A stretch of 64,000 bases of DNA from Sapria himalayana (taxonomy: Eukaryota; Streptophyta; Magnoliopsida; Malpighiales; Rafflesiaceae), in the NCBI GenBank assembly GCA_029783825.1, contig JAREIK010000522.1, positions 1 to 64,000 of the forward strand, read 5' to 3'. Within the stretch, counting starts at the first letter, position 1; every line of letters starts with the position of its first letter. Below the pieces are notes generated by a model. The model saw only the letters and a list, made by a program, of their open reading frames with translations, was not told the DNA's origin and did not search any database. Shown here one piece after another: positions 27,321 through 39,062 of the stretch. The translations under genes were made by a program, and so were the position numbers.

Positions 27321-28873
27321 ATATCTATGTTTCTATCAATCTATGTATGTTTCTATCTCTTTATCTAACTAACTAACTATCTATCTATCTATATGTCTAT
27401 CTGTCAATCTCTTTGAATGTATTTCTATCTGCATGTTTATCGATCTATTTATTTGTTAGTCTATCTATCAATCTATCTCTCTATATATCTATCAATCTGT
27501 CTATCTATATATTTGTCTATTTGTCTGAATATTTATATGTCTATTAATTTATCTATCTGTCTATCTATATATCTATCAATCTGTATGTCTACTATCTATT
27601 TGTTTATTTATTTATCTATATATCTATCTATCTATCTATCACTCTCTCTATATCTATTTATCTATATATCTTTCTGCTATATGTTTTCCTATCTATATAT
27701 CTACATGCCTATCTATCTATTTGTGTGTGTGTGTGTGTGTATGTGTGTGTGTGTATCAATCTATCTATTTGTATATCTATACATCTATCTTACTATCTAT
27801 ATCTATCTTTCTATTAATCTATTTCTCAATCTATCTATTTATCTATCTATGTTTCTATTTATTTGTCCATCATTACATCAATGTATTTGTCAATCTATTC
27901 ATCTATCTCTCCATCTATCTAATCATCTGTCTATCTGACTATCTATCAGTCTATTAATCCATGTTTCTATCTGTATATCTATCTATTTATCTATCCATCC
28001 ATCTATCTATCTATCTACCTATCTATTTTTATATATCTAATTATCTATCTATTTATTTATATATCTATTCTTCTATATATATATATATATATATATATCT
28101 ATATCTATCTATCTATCTATCTATCTATTTATCTATATACCAATCCATCTATCTATCTATATTTCTATAACTTTCTATCTATCTTTATATCTATCTATTA
28201 ATCTATCTGTCTATATTTCTATCTATATATGTATCTTTCAATCTATCTATTTATATGTTTGTCTATCAAGATATGTATATGTATGCCTATATGTCTATTA
28301 ATTTGTCTTTCTATCTGCTTGTCTATGTATCTTTTTATATTTCTGTCTATATATCTATCTATTTGCCTTTATAACTATCTGTCTGTGTATTTTTTTATCA
28401 TTTTGTCTATTTATCTTTCTATTTGTATATCTATATATCTTTGTATCTATATGTCTATCTATCTATCTATCTGTCTATCTATCTATTTATCTTTCTATCT
28501 AAATGATATCTATCAGTTAGTCTATTTGTCTTTCTTTTTTTATCCATTTATTTTTTTTATCTACTCATCTATCTATAGTCTATCTATCTATCTATCTTTT
28601 TGTCCATCTATTTGTCTATATGTCTATCAATCTGTCTATTTATCTATCTGCCTTTTTTTCATTCTATCTATTTGTCTATCTATTTCTCTATCTATATGTT
28701 TATCTATAAGTCTTTTTATATGTCTATCTATCTATCTATATGTCAGTCTATCTATCTTTTCATTTGTCTATCTATCTATATTTCAGTCTATTTGTTTGGT
28801 GATCTATCTGTCTATCTATCTTTCTATCTATCTATGTATATGTATATCATTCTATCTAGTCTATTTATCTATC

Positions 28874-28904
<31 letters not shown>

Positions 28905-29893
28905 CTATCTTCTTTCTTTTTATGTGTTTATTTATCTGTCTGTCTATTTGTTTATCTACCTGTATGTCAATCTGTCTATTTATCTATCTATATGTCTATC
29001 TATCTATATTACTATCTATTTGTCTATCTATCTCTCTATCTATCTATTTATTTATTTGTCAGTCAATCTATCTACCAATGTGTCTATCTATATGTCTAAC
29101 TATCTATCTATCTACCTGGTTGAACTATTTGTCTATCTATCTATCTATATCTGTATCTATGTGTCTATATATGTTGATATCTATCTAACTATGTATCTAT
29201 CTGTCTTACTATTAGTTTATCGATCTATCCATCATACTACCTATTTATCTATTTATCTGTCTTTCTATATATCTATCTTTTTTTATTTTTATCTATCTTT
29301 ATATCTCCCTTTTAATATATTAGTTTATTTGTTTGTCTATCTATCTGCCTATCTATCTTTCTATCTATTTTCTTATCTTTCTATCTATTTATCTATTTAT
29401 CTTTCTATCTATCTGTCTTTTTATTTGTATATCTATCTATCTATTTTTATATCAATTTGTCTATGAAATTGTCTGTCATCTGTATGTCTATCTGTCTGTC
29501 TATTTGACTTTCTATCTACCTACCTATCTGTCTACCTACCTATCTATCTATCTATTTATATGTATATCTATTTCTCTATCTATCTATCTATCTATCTATC
29601 TCTCTCTATGGTTATCTATTTTTCTATCTATCTGTATTTCTATCTGTCTTTCTATTTGTCTTTCTATATGTCAGTCTATTTGGTTGTCTATCTATCATTC
29701 ACTCTTCCTTTATATCTATATATCTATCTATTTGTCTATATCTCTATCTATCTAATAATCTATCTTTATGTCTATCTGTCTATTTATCTATCTACCTATC
29801 TACCTGGCTATCTATTTATCTATTTATCTATATATCTATCTCTCTATCTATATGTCTATCTATCTGTCTATCTGTATATATTTTTTGTTTATA
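26687..29893 (-). repeat. GATA satellite, block B (TATC on + strand)
   Basis: About 3.2 kb of degenerate tetranucleotide, here with TATC/CTAT on the + strand, the reverse of block A across CACTA-1. It includes a (TA)n tract near 27261-27305, a (TG)n tract at 27721-27756 and a short TA tract at 28077-28098. All long Ser-Ile-Tyr-Leu ORFs here (up to 319 codons) are translation of the repeat. It ends at the 5' TIR of CACTA-2 after the flank ata. Confidence 0.95.
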
Positions 29894-30560
29894 CATTACA
29901 AGAAATATCCCAAATAAAAAAATTTCGCTAGCTATATGGGTTTTTTTGTCACTAAAATATAATAATGATGAATTAACGATTGAAATTATCCCATGATAAA
30001 TTGCTCGTTGTAAAATATTAACGAGTAAAAAAATTCTCTAGCAAATTTTTTAATGATGTAAAATTCCCTAACTAATTATATTTTTTCCCTTGCTAATTTT
30101 TATCATATTTAAGAATACTAATTAATAATTTTCGAATGAATACGCTAGAAACATCCCTGCTAAATTAGAGAGGGAATAACCCCCTGCTATTTTCATTCCA
30201 AATCAATTTTCACTATTTTATTTTTTTACAAAAAATTTGATTACATATTTTTAATATTTTGTATTAAATTTACTATACTACAAACAAATATCTAAATAGC
30301 TAGAGAAATTTAGCAAGGGAAAAAAAATCCCTAGCTAATTATCAAGGGAATAGCTAGGGAATAACAAAGGATTTTTCATTTTAGATTAATTAAAAATACG
30401 ACGGGTTAACAACCGATTAGCGACAGAAATAGTTGATTGAAAACTTTTCGTTGCTAATATTCTCATAAATTTCTGCTCAATGAAAAGCGAAAATTTTATT
30501 GATGAATATATCGGCGGGATCTTTCCCCAGCTACTTAGAAGAGAAAATCTATCGCAAAGC
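29894..30560 (+). repeat. CACTA-2 5' TIR and subterminal repeats
   Basis: After the TIR come inverted units such as 'ttcgctagctat', 'attccctaactaat', 'tagctagagaaatttagca' and 'agggaaaaaaaatccctagctaa'. From about 30375 the sequence aligns with the start of CACTA-1 ('gattagcgacag', 'gattgaaaa.ttttc'). That fixes how much CACTA-1 has lost. Confidence 0.8.
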
Positions 30561-32030
30561 TAATACTTGAATTTTTTTTACTATTTTATATTTAATTACA
30601 AGCAATTATTCCTTAAATTTTATTTTTCACATAATATATGTATTTAGCTAAAGATTTTTCCCTAACTATTTGGGCTGGAAATAATTTTGGTCACTAATAT
30701 TTAATGATTTTATTTTTTTAATATTTTATTTGTTTTAATATTTTATTTTATTTTGTATATTAAAGATACCATATGTCATGGTCTATATAAGAGTTATTCT
30801 TGAAAGACACATTCTCCTTGTATAATTATAAAAATAGGTTATTATAAATAAATAATTTTAAAAAAATATAAATACAAAAAAATAAATATTTAATAAAGAC
30901 TACAATAACTATTTTTATCATTATAAAATTTTTAAAAAAGTATACAAAAATTTTTAATTTTTAATTTTTAATTTTTAATTTTTGTATCAAAAAAACATTA
31001 AATAAATAATTCTATATTTATAAAAATTTTTTTAGATGTTTTAAAAAATAAATGAACATTTAATATAATTTCTTCTAATAAAAAGATAAAATAATTAATT
31101 GAATGATAAAATAAAATATATTTACAAAAATATCTGAATTAACAAAAAAACTAATAAATATTAATATTATTTTATGTATAAAAATTAGTTTTATGATTAT
31201 AAGAAAACTTTTAAAAAAATAATTAGTAAAAAATTTGAAAATTTTGAATAATAAAAAAAATTCACATTTTTTATAATATTTAAATGAAAATAAATTGATA
31301 TTCAACGATAAATACAGGGATGTTTGCCCCTACTAAAATTAAAAAGAATTATATAATTGAGTAAGATTTATACTATTAACTTTTAATATTCCGTCTTTGT
31401 TAAATTTTAAAAATATAAATTTTTCTTAATAATCATCCCACTTTAAGTAAATTTGTTTTAATATCCATCTCACTTTAAGTAAATTTTAAAATTTTATAAA
31501 TTATAAATTATATCAAATAATATAAAATTTTATAATTAAAGAGTATTTATAAACTTAAAATATATTATCTTCATAAAAATTAATATGAATTCTTAAAAAT
31601 TTATAAACTTAAAAAATATATATTTATATATTTTTTTAATTTAAAGAGTATTTATAATTCTTAGGAAAGTGGCTTGAAGACTAATAATCTTTTCATGTGT
31701 ACCTTGCTATATTAAGTTTACAAATTTTGTAGCCATTTGATTTTTTTTTTAATTTGGAAGGCTAAACATCTATTTTTAAAAATTATATATATATTTATTG
31801 TTTAATTAATTTGATAATTAAAAATTAAAAGGTGTTTGTTTTCATGTGTGTCTTGCTAGGCGCACATTAACTTGTTGAAAATAATTTATTAAGTAAAAAA
31901 AGATGAGTCTTTATGTTTTATATATATTTATTGTATATTAAATATACTGATAATTTAAAATTAAAACATTAATGTAATTTTAAAACCTAATACAACTTAA
32001 TAAACTTAATAGTTTGAGACAACTCCAACT
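30561..32030 (+). other. AT-rich backbone, no gene seen
   Basis: Homologous to 17160-18555 in CACTA-1 and the reverse complement of 48600-49870 in CACTA-3. It contains a short 'atttttaatttttaattttta' run near 30950-30985. The 76-codon minus-strand frame at 31075-31305 is Phe/Ile/Lys-rich, is not conserved in the sister copies and is rejected as a gene. Confidence 0.65.
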
Positions 32031-32251
32031 ATTATCTTTAAGGAAAATGAAACATAAGTCACAACATATTCAAAACCAAACATAAGTCGCGACATATTCA
32101 AAACGAAACATGAGTCATGAATGTCCACATAAACGTATGGCTAGGGTTCGGGAAACACAGATGCTCCATGGCATCAACACATTGTCATAGTCATGGCATA
32201 CCCAAGAAAAAAAAATCTGATCTTTAAGGACTGGAAGCAATTTGCATCATG

Positions 32252-32623
32252 CTAGTATACTAAACTATGAGGATGCATTGATAAGTTAGTGCTATCGCAA
32301 TAGCCTTCCAGCAAGTCTCCTTATTATTGAGTAAACCCAAGGGTGTCAATCATGCCAGGCCAGCACTGCTCAGAAATTATGCGAATTGCTCGACAGCATC
32401 ATGGACCTAAATAGTCTCCATTAAGGAAAAAGAGAATGATCTCTCATGTGCACTCTTTAAGCTCGAGCATGGAGTCCCAGCAATTCAATGATTCTTGTTC
32501 TAGTTTAAATCGAGCAACCAGCTTGGACATCGATCCTTCATTGAGTGTTTTCACTGTGGCCACGGAGTGATAGCTTGCTGCAACGAGAAATAACCAGATG
32601 ATGAACTTGAACTCGTCGGCCAT
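32252..32623 (-). pseudogene. Captured egg-cell-secreted protein EC1-like gene (prolamin-like domain), reverse strand
   Basis: EC1 proteins are small Cys-rich proteins secreted by the egg cell that activate sperm during double fertilisation in flowering plants. Read on the minus strand from ATG at 32623, one frame continues for about 123 codons to a TAG at 32252. It starts MADEFKFIIWLFLVAAS (signal-peptide-like), then LVARFKLEQESLNCWDSM, LELKECT, IILFFLNGDY, LGP-stop-CCRAIRIISEQCW, PGMIDTLGF, GDLLEGYCD. All six cysteines of the prolamin-like domain are present (NCW, ECT, CC, QCW, GYC). Four in-frame stops (TGA, TGA, TAA, TAA) but no frameshift make it a pseudogene. It is intronless, like EC1 genes. 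It lies antisense to the other captured fragments. Confidence 0.88.
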
Positions 32624-32832
32624 TTGAGGATTTTCAGAGATTGTTAGAGGTTTTGTAGTAATTTAAAACACTTCATCTGTTATATCTACTACTAAAATAT
32701 ATGATTAAGTACATTCTCTATACTGATGTCAAACTTTAGCCTTGTTTCATTATTGTAATTACTAATTTCCGTCATGATATTGGTTAAAAATATGATCACT
32801 TATAATTTGTTCAAAATAGGAATTAATATGCA

Positions 32833-33690
32833 GGTGTATTCAAAATAAAAAGTGTAGGTAACTATGCTTCTATGATTAATGGGTACTATAAAGCTAACTG
32901 TACGGCAGAAGCTTGCAGCCTATTCTTCAAACTTCTAGGACATGTGCAAGTGATGAAACAAAGCTGCTGCTACAATCTACTCCAAAGCTTGTGTGAAGAT
33001 AGGAATGTGCATGTCATCCTCATGGTGTTGGAGACAATGTTGACTCTGAATATTAATCTCAATAAGGCTCTATTTTGGAAAATTATTGTAGCTTTGTGTA
33101 TGGTTGGAGACATATGAAAGGCCAGATCAATTTTTGATATGTTTGTGAGAGCCTTTGTTCTTAATTTCATTACTAACACAATAATGATAAATTCTTACTA
33201 TAGGTAGACTTGTCTGCATGAGGCACTTGATTTGTTCCAAGATATGAAATGGCAGGGCATCAACCCTGATATTGTTACATTTACTATTTTGCTTGATGGC
33301 TATTTAAAGGCTTATAGATCTACACATGATTTGCCAAAAGGTGCAAGGAGAAGCCATGAGGCTATTGCACCTAGCCCTATTAATCTGGAGGAGATGAACA
33401 AGGAAGAAGTCAGACCTTATGTTATTTGTTAAATAGTCTTGATTGGTAGGCACTGTAAACTAATAACCTTGAAGAGGCTATAAATGTGTTTGATGAAATG
33501 GTGGAGAGAGGGCTCGAACCCGACACGGTAATGTACACAGCCCTTCTTTCTGGTTGCTGTAATAGAGGAGATGTGGATGTGGTTGTGAATATGCTCGATC
33601 AAATATCATTGAAGGGGATTTCACCTGATGTGCACACAATGTCTACCCTATGACGTGGAATTCTAAAAGCCCAAAAAGTACAATTATGGA
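32833..33690 (+). pseudogene. Captured PPR protein fragment (At2g26790-like, C-terminal part)
   Basis: Pentatricopeptide repeat proteins bind organellar RNA. Successive 35-residue repeats are visible: YASMINGYYKANCTAEACSL, then KALFWKIIVALCMVGDI, then EALDLFQDMKWQGINPDIVT followed by FTILLDGYLKA, then EEVRPYVIC, then EAINVFDEMVERGLEPDTV and MYTALLSGC, then KGISPDVHTMSTL. The tail 'RGILKAQKVQ' resembles the C-terminus of the At2g26790 group of mitochondrial PPR proteins. It begins after a TGCAG and has several stops (TGA near 33116, TAG near 33205, TAA near 33430, TGA near 33652) plus at least one frameshift near 33465. It occurs only in CACTA-2, not in CACTA-1. The family is certain; the orthologue is a best guess. 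Confidence 0.85.
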
Positions 33691-33959
33691 GAAGCACTAT
33701 ACTATAGCAAATAGAAGTGGGTGGACAAACCTGAAGGCTCGTGAGATTGTCTAATCAGTCCTTGTTCATGGGTAAACAAAATGTTTTGGGACATTTCTTA
33801 ACTTTTTTGTGTTTCTTTCTTTCTTTTCTCTCAAAAAAATTGTATCATTTGATGGTATTTCAGGCTATTGTGCCAATTATTCATTTAAAAGGTTGGCTAA
33901 CATCATCTATATGTCATCCATATGTGCTTAGTCTTGTAAAGAGTTGGTTTAATAAAATA
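33691..33959. other. Spacer after the PPR fragment
   Basis: A short open frame at 33741-33977 (MRLSNQSLFMGKQ...) has no recognisable similarity. It may be 3' flank of the captured PPR gene. Nothing else is seen. Confidence 0.3.
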
Positions 33960-34642
33960 TATATAAATATTCCATAACTATATAAATCTCTATATAATTA
34001 AATATAACTATAGTTGTAACTATGTATACATATATGTAAATCTATATATTTGTTTATAACTATGTATACATTTAAGTACATCTACTTATAACTAGTTATA
34101 TGACTATATCTATATATAACTATATGTTTAACTATATATAACTATTTATAACTATATATACTATATGTATAATAACATATAACTATAAATAATTGTATCT
34201 TACTATATGTATAATAAAAAAACATTATACATAACTATGTTTAAATATATAATTTACAACATATATTTAATATACATTTAAATATATTAATATATAAAAA
34301 TGTTTTTTACAATATCTATACCTATACATTATATGTATAAATATAAAAACTAAATGAAAAAATATATATAGCTACATTTATAAATATAAGTTTAACTATA
34401 TGTGTAATTATATGTATAACCTCATGTAACTAAATGTATAATTACATATATAACAATATACAACATTATGTTTAACTATATGCGTATAACTATATATAAA
34501 TATTTGTATAACTATATAAAACCCTATATAATTAAATATAACTATATTTGTAACAATGTATACATATATGAATACATATATGTAAATCTATATATTTGTT
34601 TATAACTTTGTATACATTTATGTATAATTACATATAACTACT

Positions 34643-34701
<59 letters not shown>

Positions 34702-35110
34702 CTATATGTTTTACTACATATCTATTTATAACAATATATACTATATGTATAATAACATATAACTATAAATAATTGTTTCTTTTTATATGTGTAACTATAA
34801 AAACTTTATACATAACTATATTTAAATATATAATTTACAACATATATTTAATATACATTTTTATATATTAATATATAAAAATATAATTTACTATATCTAT
34901 ACCTATACATAAAAATTTGTATAAATATATAAAATTATATGAAATAATATATATACCCACATGTAATAATATAAGTTTAAATATATGTGTAACTATATGT
35001 ATAACCATACATGTATAATGGTGTGTCCTTATAGAATATGTAACTATATTTATAATTACATGTATAACAACATAAAAAATTATGTTTAATGATATGTGTA
35101 TAACTAGTCT
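33960..35110 (+). repeat. Duplicated 'ACTATATGTATAA' repeat field
   Basis: Two successive copies of a ~500-bp block built of 'taactatatgtataa' repeats, starting near 33960 and 34490. Each contains 'ctatataaa.c.ctatataattaaatataacta' and later 'cattatgtttaa' or 'aattatgtttaa'. CACTA-1 has a single copy at 22060-22625. No coding sequence. Confidence 0.8.
34645..34700. repeat. (TA)n tract
   Basis: About 56 bp of pure TA inside the second copy of the repeat field. CACTA-1 has no such expansion at the equivalent place, so it arose after the elements separated. Confidence 0.95.
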
Positions 35111-35647
35111 AATTTATAAGCCATATAAAAAAATATTTATTAAAACTTATAATAGAATGTGTATAATGGTGTGTACTTATAGAATAGTCAAAGTGGATTG
35201 AGATATCACAAATATCAGCTGCACCCATCTAAAAATGAAAGAAATAAAAAATATTATACAATAAAGAAAATGTAAAACTATCAAAAACACAATATATATA
35301 TATATATAAACACACACACACACACACACATGGAAACATGAATGGAGTAGTCTTATATACTATGGGCACTCTTAATGCATAATAAAATAAACTAAAATGA
35401 AAGAAGGTAACTCAACAAAAGCGACTACTTTTCATTTACTTCTATTAGATATTTTTTAGAGTTAGTTATTGTATTATAGATTTAATTTTTATAATAATTT
35501 TCTTAAAGAAAATTCATCTGCATATAAATGATATCAAAATGTGCAATGAGTTGTATAATTTGTAATTTCCAACTTTTAATTGCATCCCACTGTGGGATTC
35601 ACATTCCTAGAAAGCTTTTGTATGAATATTAAATTATAAATGTGCAA
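35111..35647 (+). other. Backbone shared with CACTA-1
   Basis: Equivalent of 22626-23172, with the same (CA)n tract (35310-35330) followed by 'catggaaacatgaatggagta'. No gene. It probably contains the captured intron upstream of the SCC3 exon; the acceptor has changed from CAG to CAA here. Confidence 0.5.
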
Positions 35648-36052
35648 GCATGTGGTGCTAAATATATTAACAAAAAAGATTTTCTGGATGACACAGTTGT
35701 TGATGATGATGTTGTTGCCCAGTTGACCTTGCTAGAAGAGTATCCTACAATCTGCTCCTTGCTTCCTTTCTTTTATTCATTATTTTGTACTTCAATTAAT
35801 TTTCCTTGTTCCATGTTTCAAAACTATTATGTTATTTAGATTCTAGATCTAGTTTCTTTTCCTCCAATCTTATGCATGTTCTTACTGTTAAGAGGGAAGT
35901 TGTGATTTTCTAACTCCCAAGAAGGATTTCAAAACATTCAAGTATAATCATGTATTATTTTGGGACAATTTCATAGTAGAATCTCAGGATGAGCCATTAT
36001 TTGATAAGGTTTAGTTTGAAAAGAGTATGGATTATGTAATAGTGCTCTCACG
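35648..36052 (+). pseudogene. SCC3: Captured SCC3 fragment, CACTA-2 copy
   Basis: Exon one (35648-35741) reads ACGAKYINKKDFLDD, then DDVVA; a one-base deletion then shifts to VDLARR. It keeps the Cys codon lost in the CACTA-1 copy. Exon two (about 35893-36052) reads REVV, then after a one-base loss SKKDFKTFK, LFWDNF, ESQDEPLFDKV, a stop, FEKSMDYVIVLS, ending at a GTAAAG donor. Matching breakpoints, intron and flanks with 23173-23583 show one capture event before the two elements diverged, each copy then decaying on its own. Confidence 0.83.
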
Positions 36053-36221
36053 GTAAAGCTACATCTTTGGTTGAAGATAAAGATAAATTCTGATATTGTA
36101 AATGGTATTTCAACCTTTGTGTAGTATATACGTACAGACTAAATTGATGCCATGATCACTAAGATATCAAACTAGTTTTTTATTTCTATCCAAATTTGAT
36201 GCTTGCATGATGATGCCACAA

Positions 36222-36663
36222 GAGAAAACAGGCAAAGCAGAATAAAAAGCTAATGCTGAAGGGACTGATTAACCCAGAAAATCTGATCCATTCTCTTGGT
36301 TTCTTGAAAGTGGAGTTATTTCTTATTGCTTGTACAAGGAGTCTGAATGAATTCTAGGAAATTCTTATGGCATGTGTCTTTTGCATGTTCTACTTTTCTT
36401 TTCTTTCTAGATATTGTGGAAGGTGGTGGTTTAGTTGTTTTAATTCTTCGATGCCCATAATCACTCATGAGCTTGTGTACCATGGTCATGGTGAGTTACA
36501 TTTCATTACACATTATTTGCTTAAATGAAAACATGATCTACATTCTATGATCATTGAATTTGAATGTCTATATTGTTCATGGCATGTTAGGATGTTAATG
36601 AGAAATTTAGAATAGTGTCGCATTCTGAAATAGTTTCTTGATTCAACGAGAGGTTTCTCTTAT
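36222..36663 (+). pseudogene. Captured NAT10/KRE33 fragment, CACTA-2 copy
   Basis: Exon A reads QAKQNKKLMLKGLINPEN, then after a frameshift LESGVISYCLYKESE, a stop, ILGNSYGMCLLH. The intron and the first part of exon B (the DFEALTPN segment of the other copy) have been deleted, so exon B starts at VEGGGLVVLILRCP near 36415 and ends SLMSLCTMVM before GTGAGT. Exon C (36591-36663) reads DVNEKFRIVSHSEIVS, a stop, FNERFLL. It retains residues closer to the usual enzyme (KKLM, VEGGGLVV) at places where the CACTA-1 copy has changed. Confidence 0.84.
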
Positions 36664-37105
36664 ATGTACATATAAGAGAAATGCTAGTATATCTCTTATA
36701 CATACATACATACTAAGTATATATGTTCATATATACTGTAGTATATACGTACTTATATACTATAGTATATATGTTCATATATACTATAGTATATACGTAC
36801 ATATATATCGTAGTATATACGTACATATATACTATATTATATATGTACGTATATACTCTATCTACATATATACTATAGTATATGTGTACATATATGCTTA
36901 GTATATCTACAGATATACTGTAATATATGTACATATAATACTGCAGTATTATATGTACATATATACTGAGTATATATGTACTTATTATATATGTATATAT
37001 AATACAGAAGTATATATGTACATATACTATAGTAATATATGTAACTAGTGAAATGCTAGTATATATGTACATATACAATGTAATACGTATGTACATATAT
37101 ACTAT
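36664..37105. repeat. Palindromic TATATGTACATATA array in CACTA-2
   Basis: Alternating self-complementary TATATGTACATATA/TATACGTACATATA and TACTATAGTA motifs directly after NAT10 exon C, as in CACTA-1. A smaller remnant of the same motifs is at 37905-38050. Confidence 0.85.
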
Positions 37106-37370
37106 AGTATGATATATTTATCAAAACAAAATTGTTTTTATTTATTAATTTTGATTTGATTAACTGGTTTAATTTTAATATCAATATGATACCACAATGT
37201 TCCCTATACGAAGCTTATAGAAGTGAGAAATTTTCACTAGACATTATGCCCCACGACTAGGATAAATTTGTTGTAGCAGAAAGATGGAAATCAGAGGAGC
37301 TGGGGGATAGAAAGCAACGTCAATTTCATGGATAGATTATACTTTATGGATTGTCATTAGATACATTGAT
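37105..37370 (+). repeat. ~240-bp CACTA 3' module, CACTA-2 copy
   Basis: Same landmark order as at 24555-24790: 'ttttgatttgattaactgg', 'ataccacaatgttccc', 'cactagacattatgcccc', 'ggagctgggggatagaaagc'. Its downstream part is repeated near 39240-39340 ('aggagctgggagatagaatac'), so the 37380-39240 segment with its captured genes was inserted within or between module copies. Confidence 0.7.
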
Positions 37371-38370
37371 GAAGAAGATGTAATAAAATTTTATTATGTT
37401 TTTCTTTTAACAATGTAAAACAAGGAGTGAGTAGATTACAGTTATTCAAAATTATTATGCATAAAATATTTCCATCATCCTGTGTTGCACATGAACATGG
37501 TGGAGTGCTCCATTTTTCTATGTTCAAGTTTCTTATTGATTTGTTGATGGTTATTGATGTTGCTGATCAATCTCTATTTCATCTGCTAGTTCTTTTGTTA
37601 GCTTGGCAGCTCAGTCATGACAGAGCATAACAACACTTATTATAGGCCTTGGGACTAGGAGATAGTTCTAGTTATGGGGAGGCAAGATGCAAATTTTGAT
37701 GCGCCAAGCATGGCTCGTGGCTTGTTTTCCAAGTTTTCCTCTAAGATTTTTTAGATATATTTTCGAAAATTTAAATAATATTTGCATTTTCATATTAATG
37801 TTCATAGTGATGTTTTGTGCCTTCTTTGTGAAGTAAAATGAGATAATACTTTACCTACTATTTTATATCTATATATATACACCTACTATTCTATATCTAT
37901 AACACATCCATAAATACTATAGTGTATATCTATATATACTAAAGTATATATGTACATTAAATACTACAGTATATGTGTACATATATTCTTAGTATATGTA
38001 CAGAATAACTATAGTATTTAATGTACATATATACTATATATAACTATCTTATTGATGAGAACGATGTTTGTGATATTGCTTATGTTTTATTGGGTGCCAT
38101 GTTCTCTACTTTATCAATTGATACGTTGTTCTATTGAACCTAAAAGTGTAATATATGGAAAAGATAAAAAAATATGAGAATATAGAATAATAGTGTGTGC
38201 GCGTGCATGTGTGTGTGTTTGTCTTTAGACATATATAGTTATACTATATTCTGCTATATTCATGTATATTGGATATATACATGCCTATGAATTTTTAAGT
38301 AAATGCAGAGAAATATCTGATTCATACATACAAGATAGCACTGTTAATTTGTTTTTTTATTGCTAAATGT
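37371..38370. other. Segment with an unidentified open stretch and palindromic remnant
   Basis: The + strand at 37427-37630 is open for 67 codons (contains HGGVLHFSMFKFLIDLLMVI) and has higher GC than its surroundings. It may be another captured exon, but I do not recognise it. Around 37905-38050 lie TATATGTACAT motifs. From about 38100 to 38375 the sequence probably is 5' intron of the SmF fragment, since it ends with a TTGCAG acceptor. Confidence 0.4.
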
Positions 38371-38375
38371 TGCAG

Positions 38376-38946
38376 ACTATCCCCATTATTCCCAAGCCTT
38401 TTCTTAACAACATGATTGGGAAGATGGTCATTCTAAAACTCAAGTGGGGAATGGAATACAAAGGTGAGCTACATTGTGTTCTTTTCCTGTGCAATGCATT
38501 TTTTTTCTAATTTTATTTTTTTTGGTTTCTTTAAGGTTTCCTTGCTTTGGTGGATTTCTATATGAACCTACAGGTGTGCAAAAAATCAATACCAATTAGC
38601 CTATTGTCATTTCAACTTCTATTTCTCTTTTGTTTGGCACCATTTAACTTTCTTATAATTAACAATGAACTGATACGTGAAGCTCGACAACATAGAGAAA
38701 TATGTTAATGGGCAGTTCACTAGAAATCTTGATGAAATCTTGATTCGGTAATTTAAAAATAAGCTCATGATTATCTCGTTGTCTTAAATTTCTAGCAAAT
38801 GACAGTTAGTATTGTATGTGCTATTCTATCTATTTATCAGTGGGATTGATTTATGTTCTTTATTGGTTTGTAAATGTAGTATATTTTACTCCATGTGCAT
38901 GTGTAACAATATTCTCTATCTGCATGAAATACCAGATGACAACTAA
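38376..38946 (+). pseudogene. Captured SmF (small nuclear ribonucleoprotein F) gene, four exons with open frame
   Basis: SmF is one of seven Sm proteins that form the ring around spliceosomal snRNAs. Exon 38376-38463 reads [28 protein letters not shown] and ends at GTGAGC. Exon 38536-38573 reads GFLALVDFYMNLQ and ends at GTGTGC. Exon 38683-38747 reads LDNIEKYVNGQFTRNLDEIL, I, ending at GTAATT. Exon from 38901 reads CNNILYLHEIPDDN and stops at TAA 38944-38946. Reading phase is exactly kept across all three introns and no stop interrupts about 79 codons. Sm1 and Sm2 motifs are recognisable. The initiating exon (MA) is not seen, the last acceptor AG appears lost, and the acidic C-terminal tail is shortened. 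Introns show DNA-level capture. Probably not functional, but unusually well preserved. Confidence 0.88.
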
Positions 38947-39062
38947 CTAGAAGATGTTAACCATGCCCGAGAAACCTATATGTGTGTTTTTTAAGCCCTA
39001 GATTATTTCTTTTTGTTGTCTTTGATGGAATGTGTAGCTGCATGAAAGTACATGTGTCTATG

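Noticed and set aside
28229..29188. 319-codon ORF made of Ser/Ile/Tyr/Leu repeats, and dozens of similar ORFs in all satellite blocks
   Set aside because: TATC repeats contain no stop codon in any frame, so long ORFs are automatic. Overlapping ORFs exist in two or three frames, composition is that of the repeat, and no start context or domain is present.
31075..31305. 76-codon Phe/Ile/Lys-rich minus-strand ORF
   Set aside because: Lies in AT-rich backbone; the sister sequences in CACTA-1 and CACTA-3 do not keep the frame.
32500..32600. Zinc-knuckle-like peptide CFHCGHGVIACC on the + strand
   Set aside because: The spacing does not fit CX2CX4HX4C, and the opposite strand gives a complete EC1-like protein over the same bases.
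36638..37096. Met-Tyr-Ile-Tyr ORFs on both strands (also 24231-24542 and 25122-25741)
   Set aside because: They are translations of the palindromic TATATGTACATATA arrays, which are open on both strands because the motif is self-complementary.
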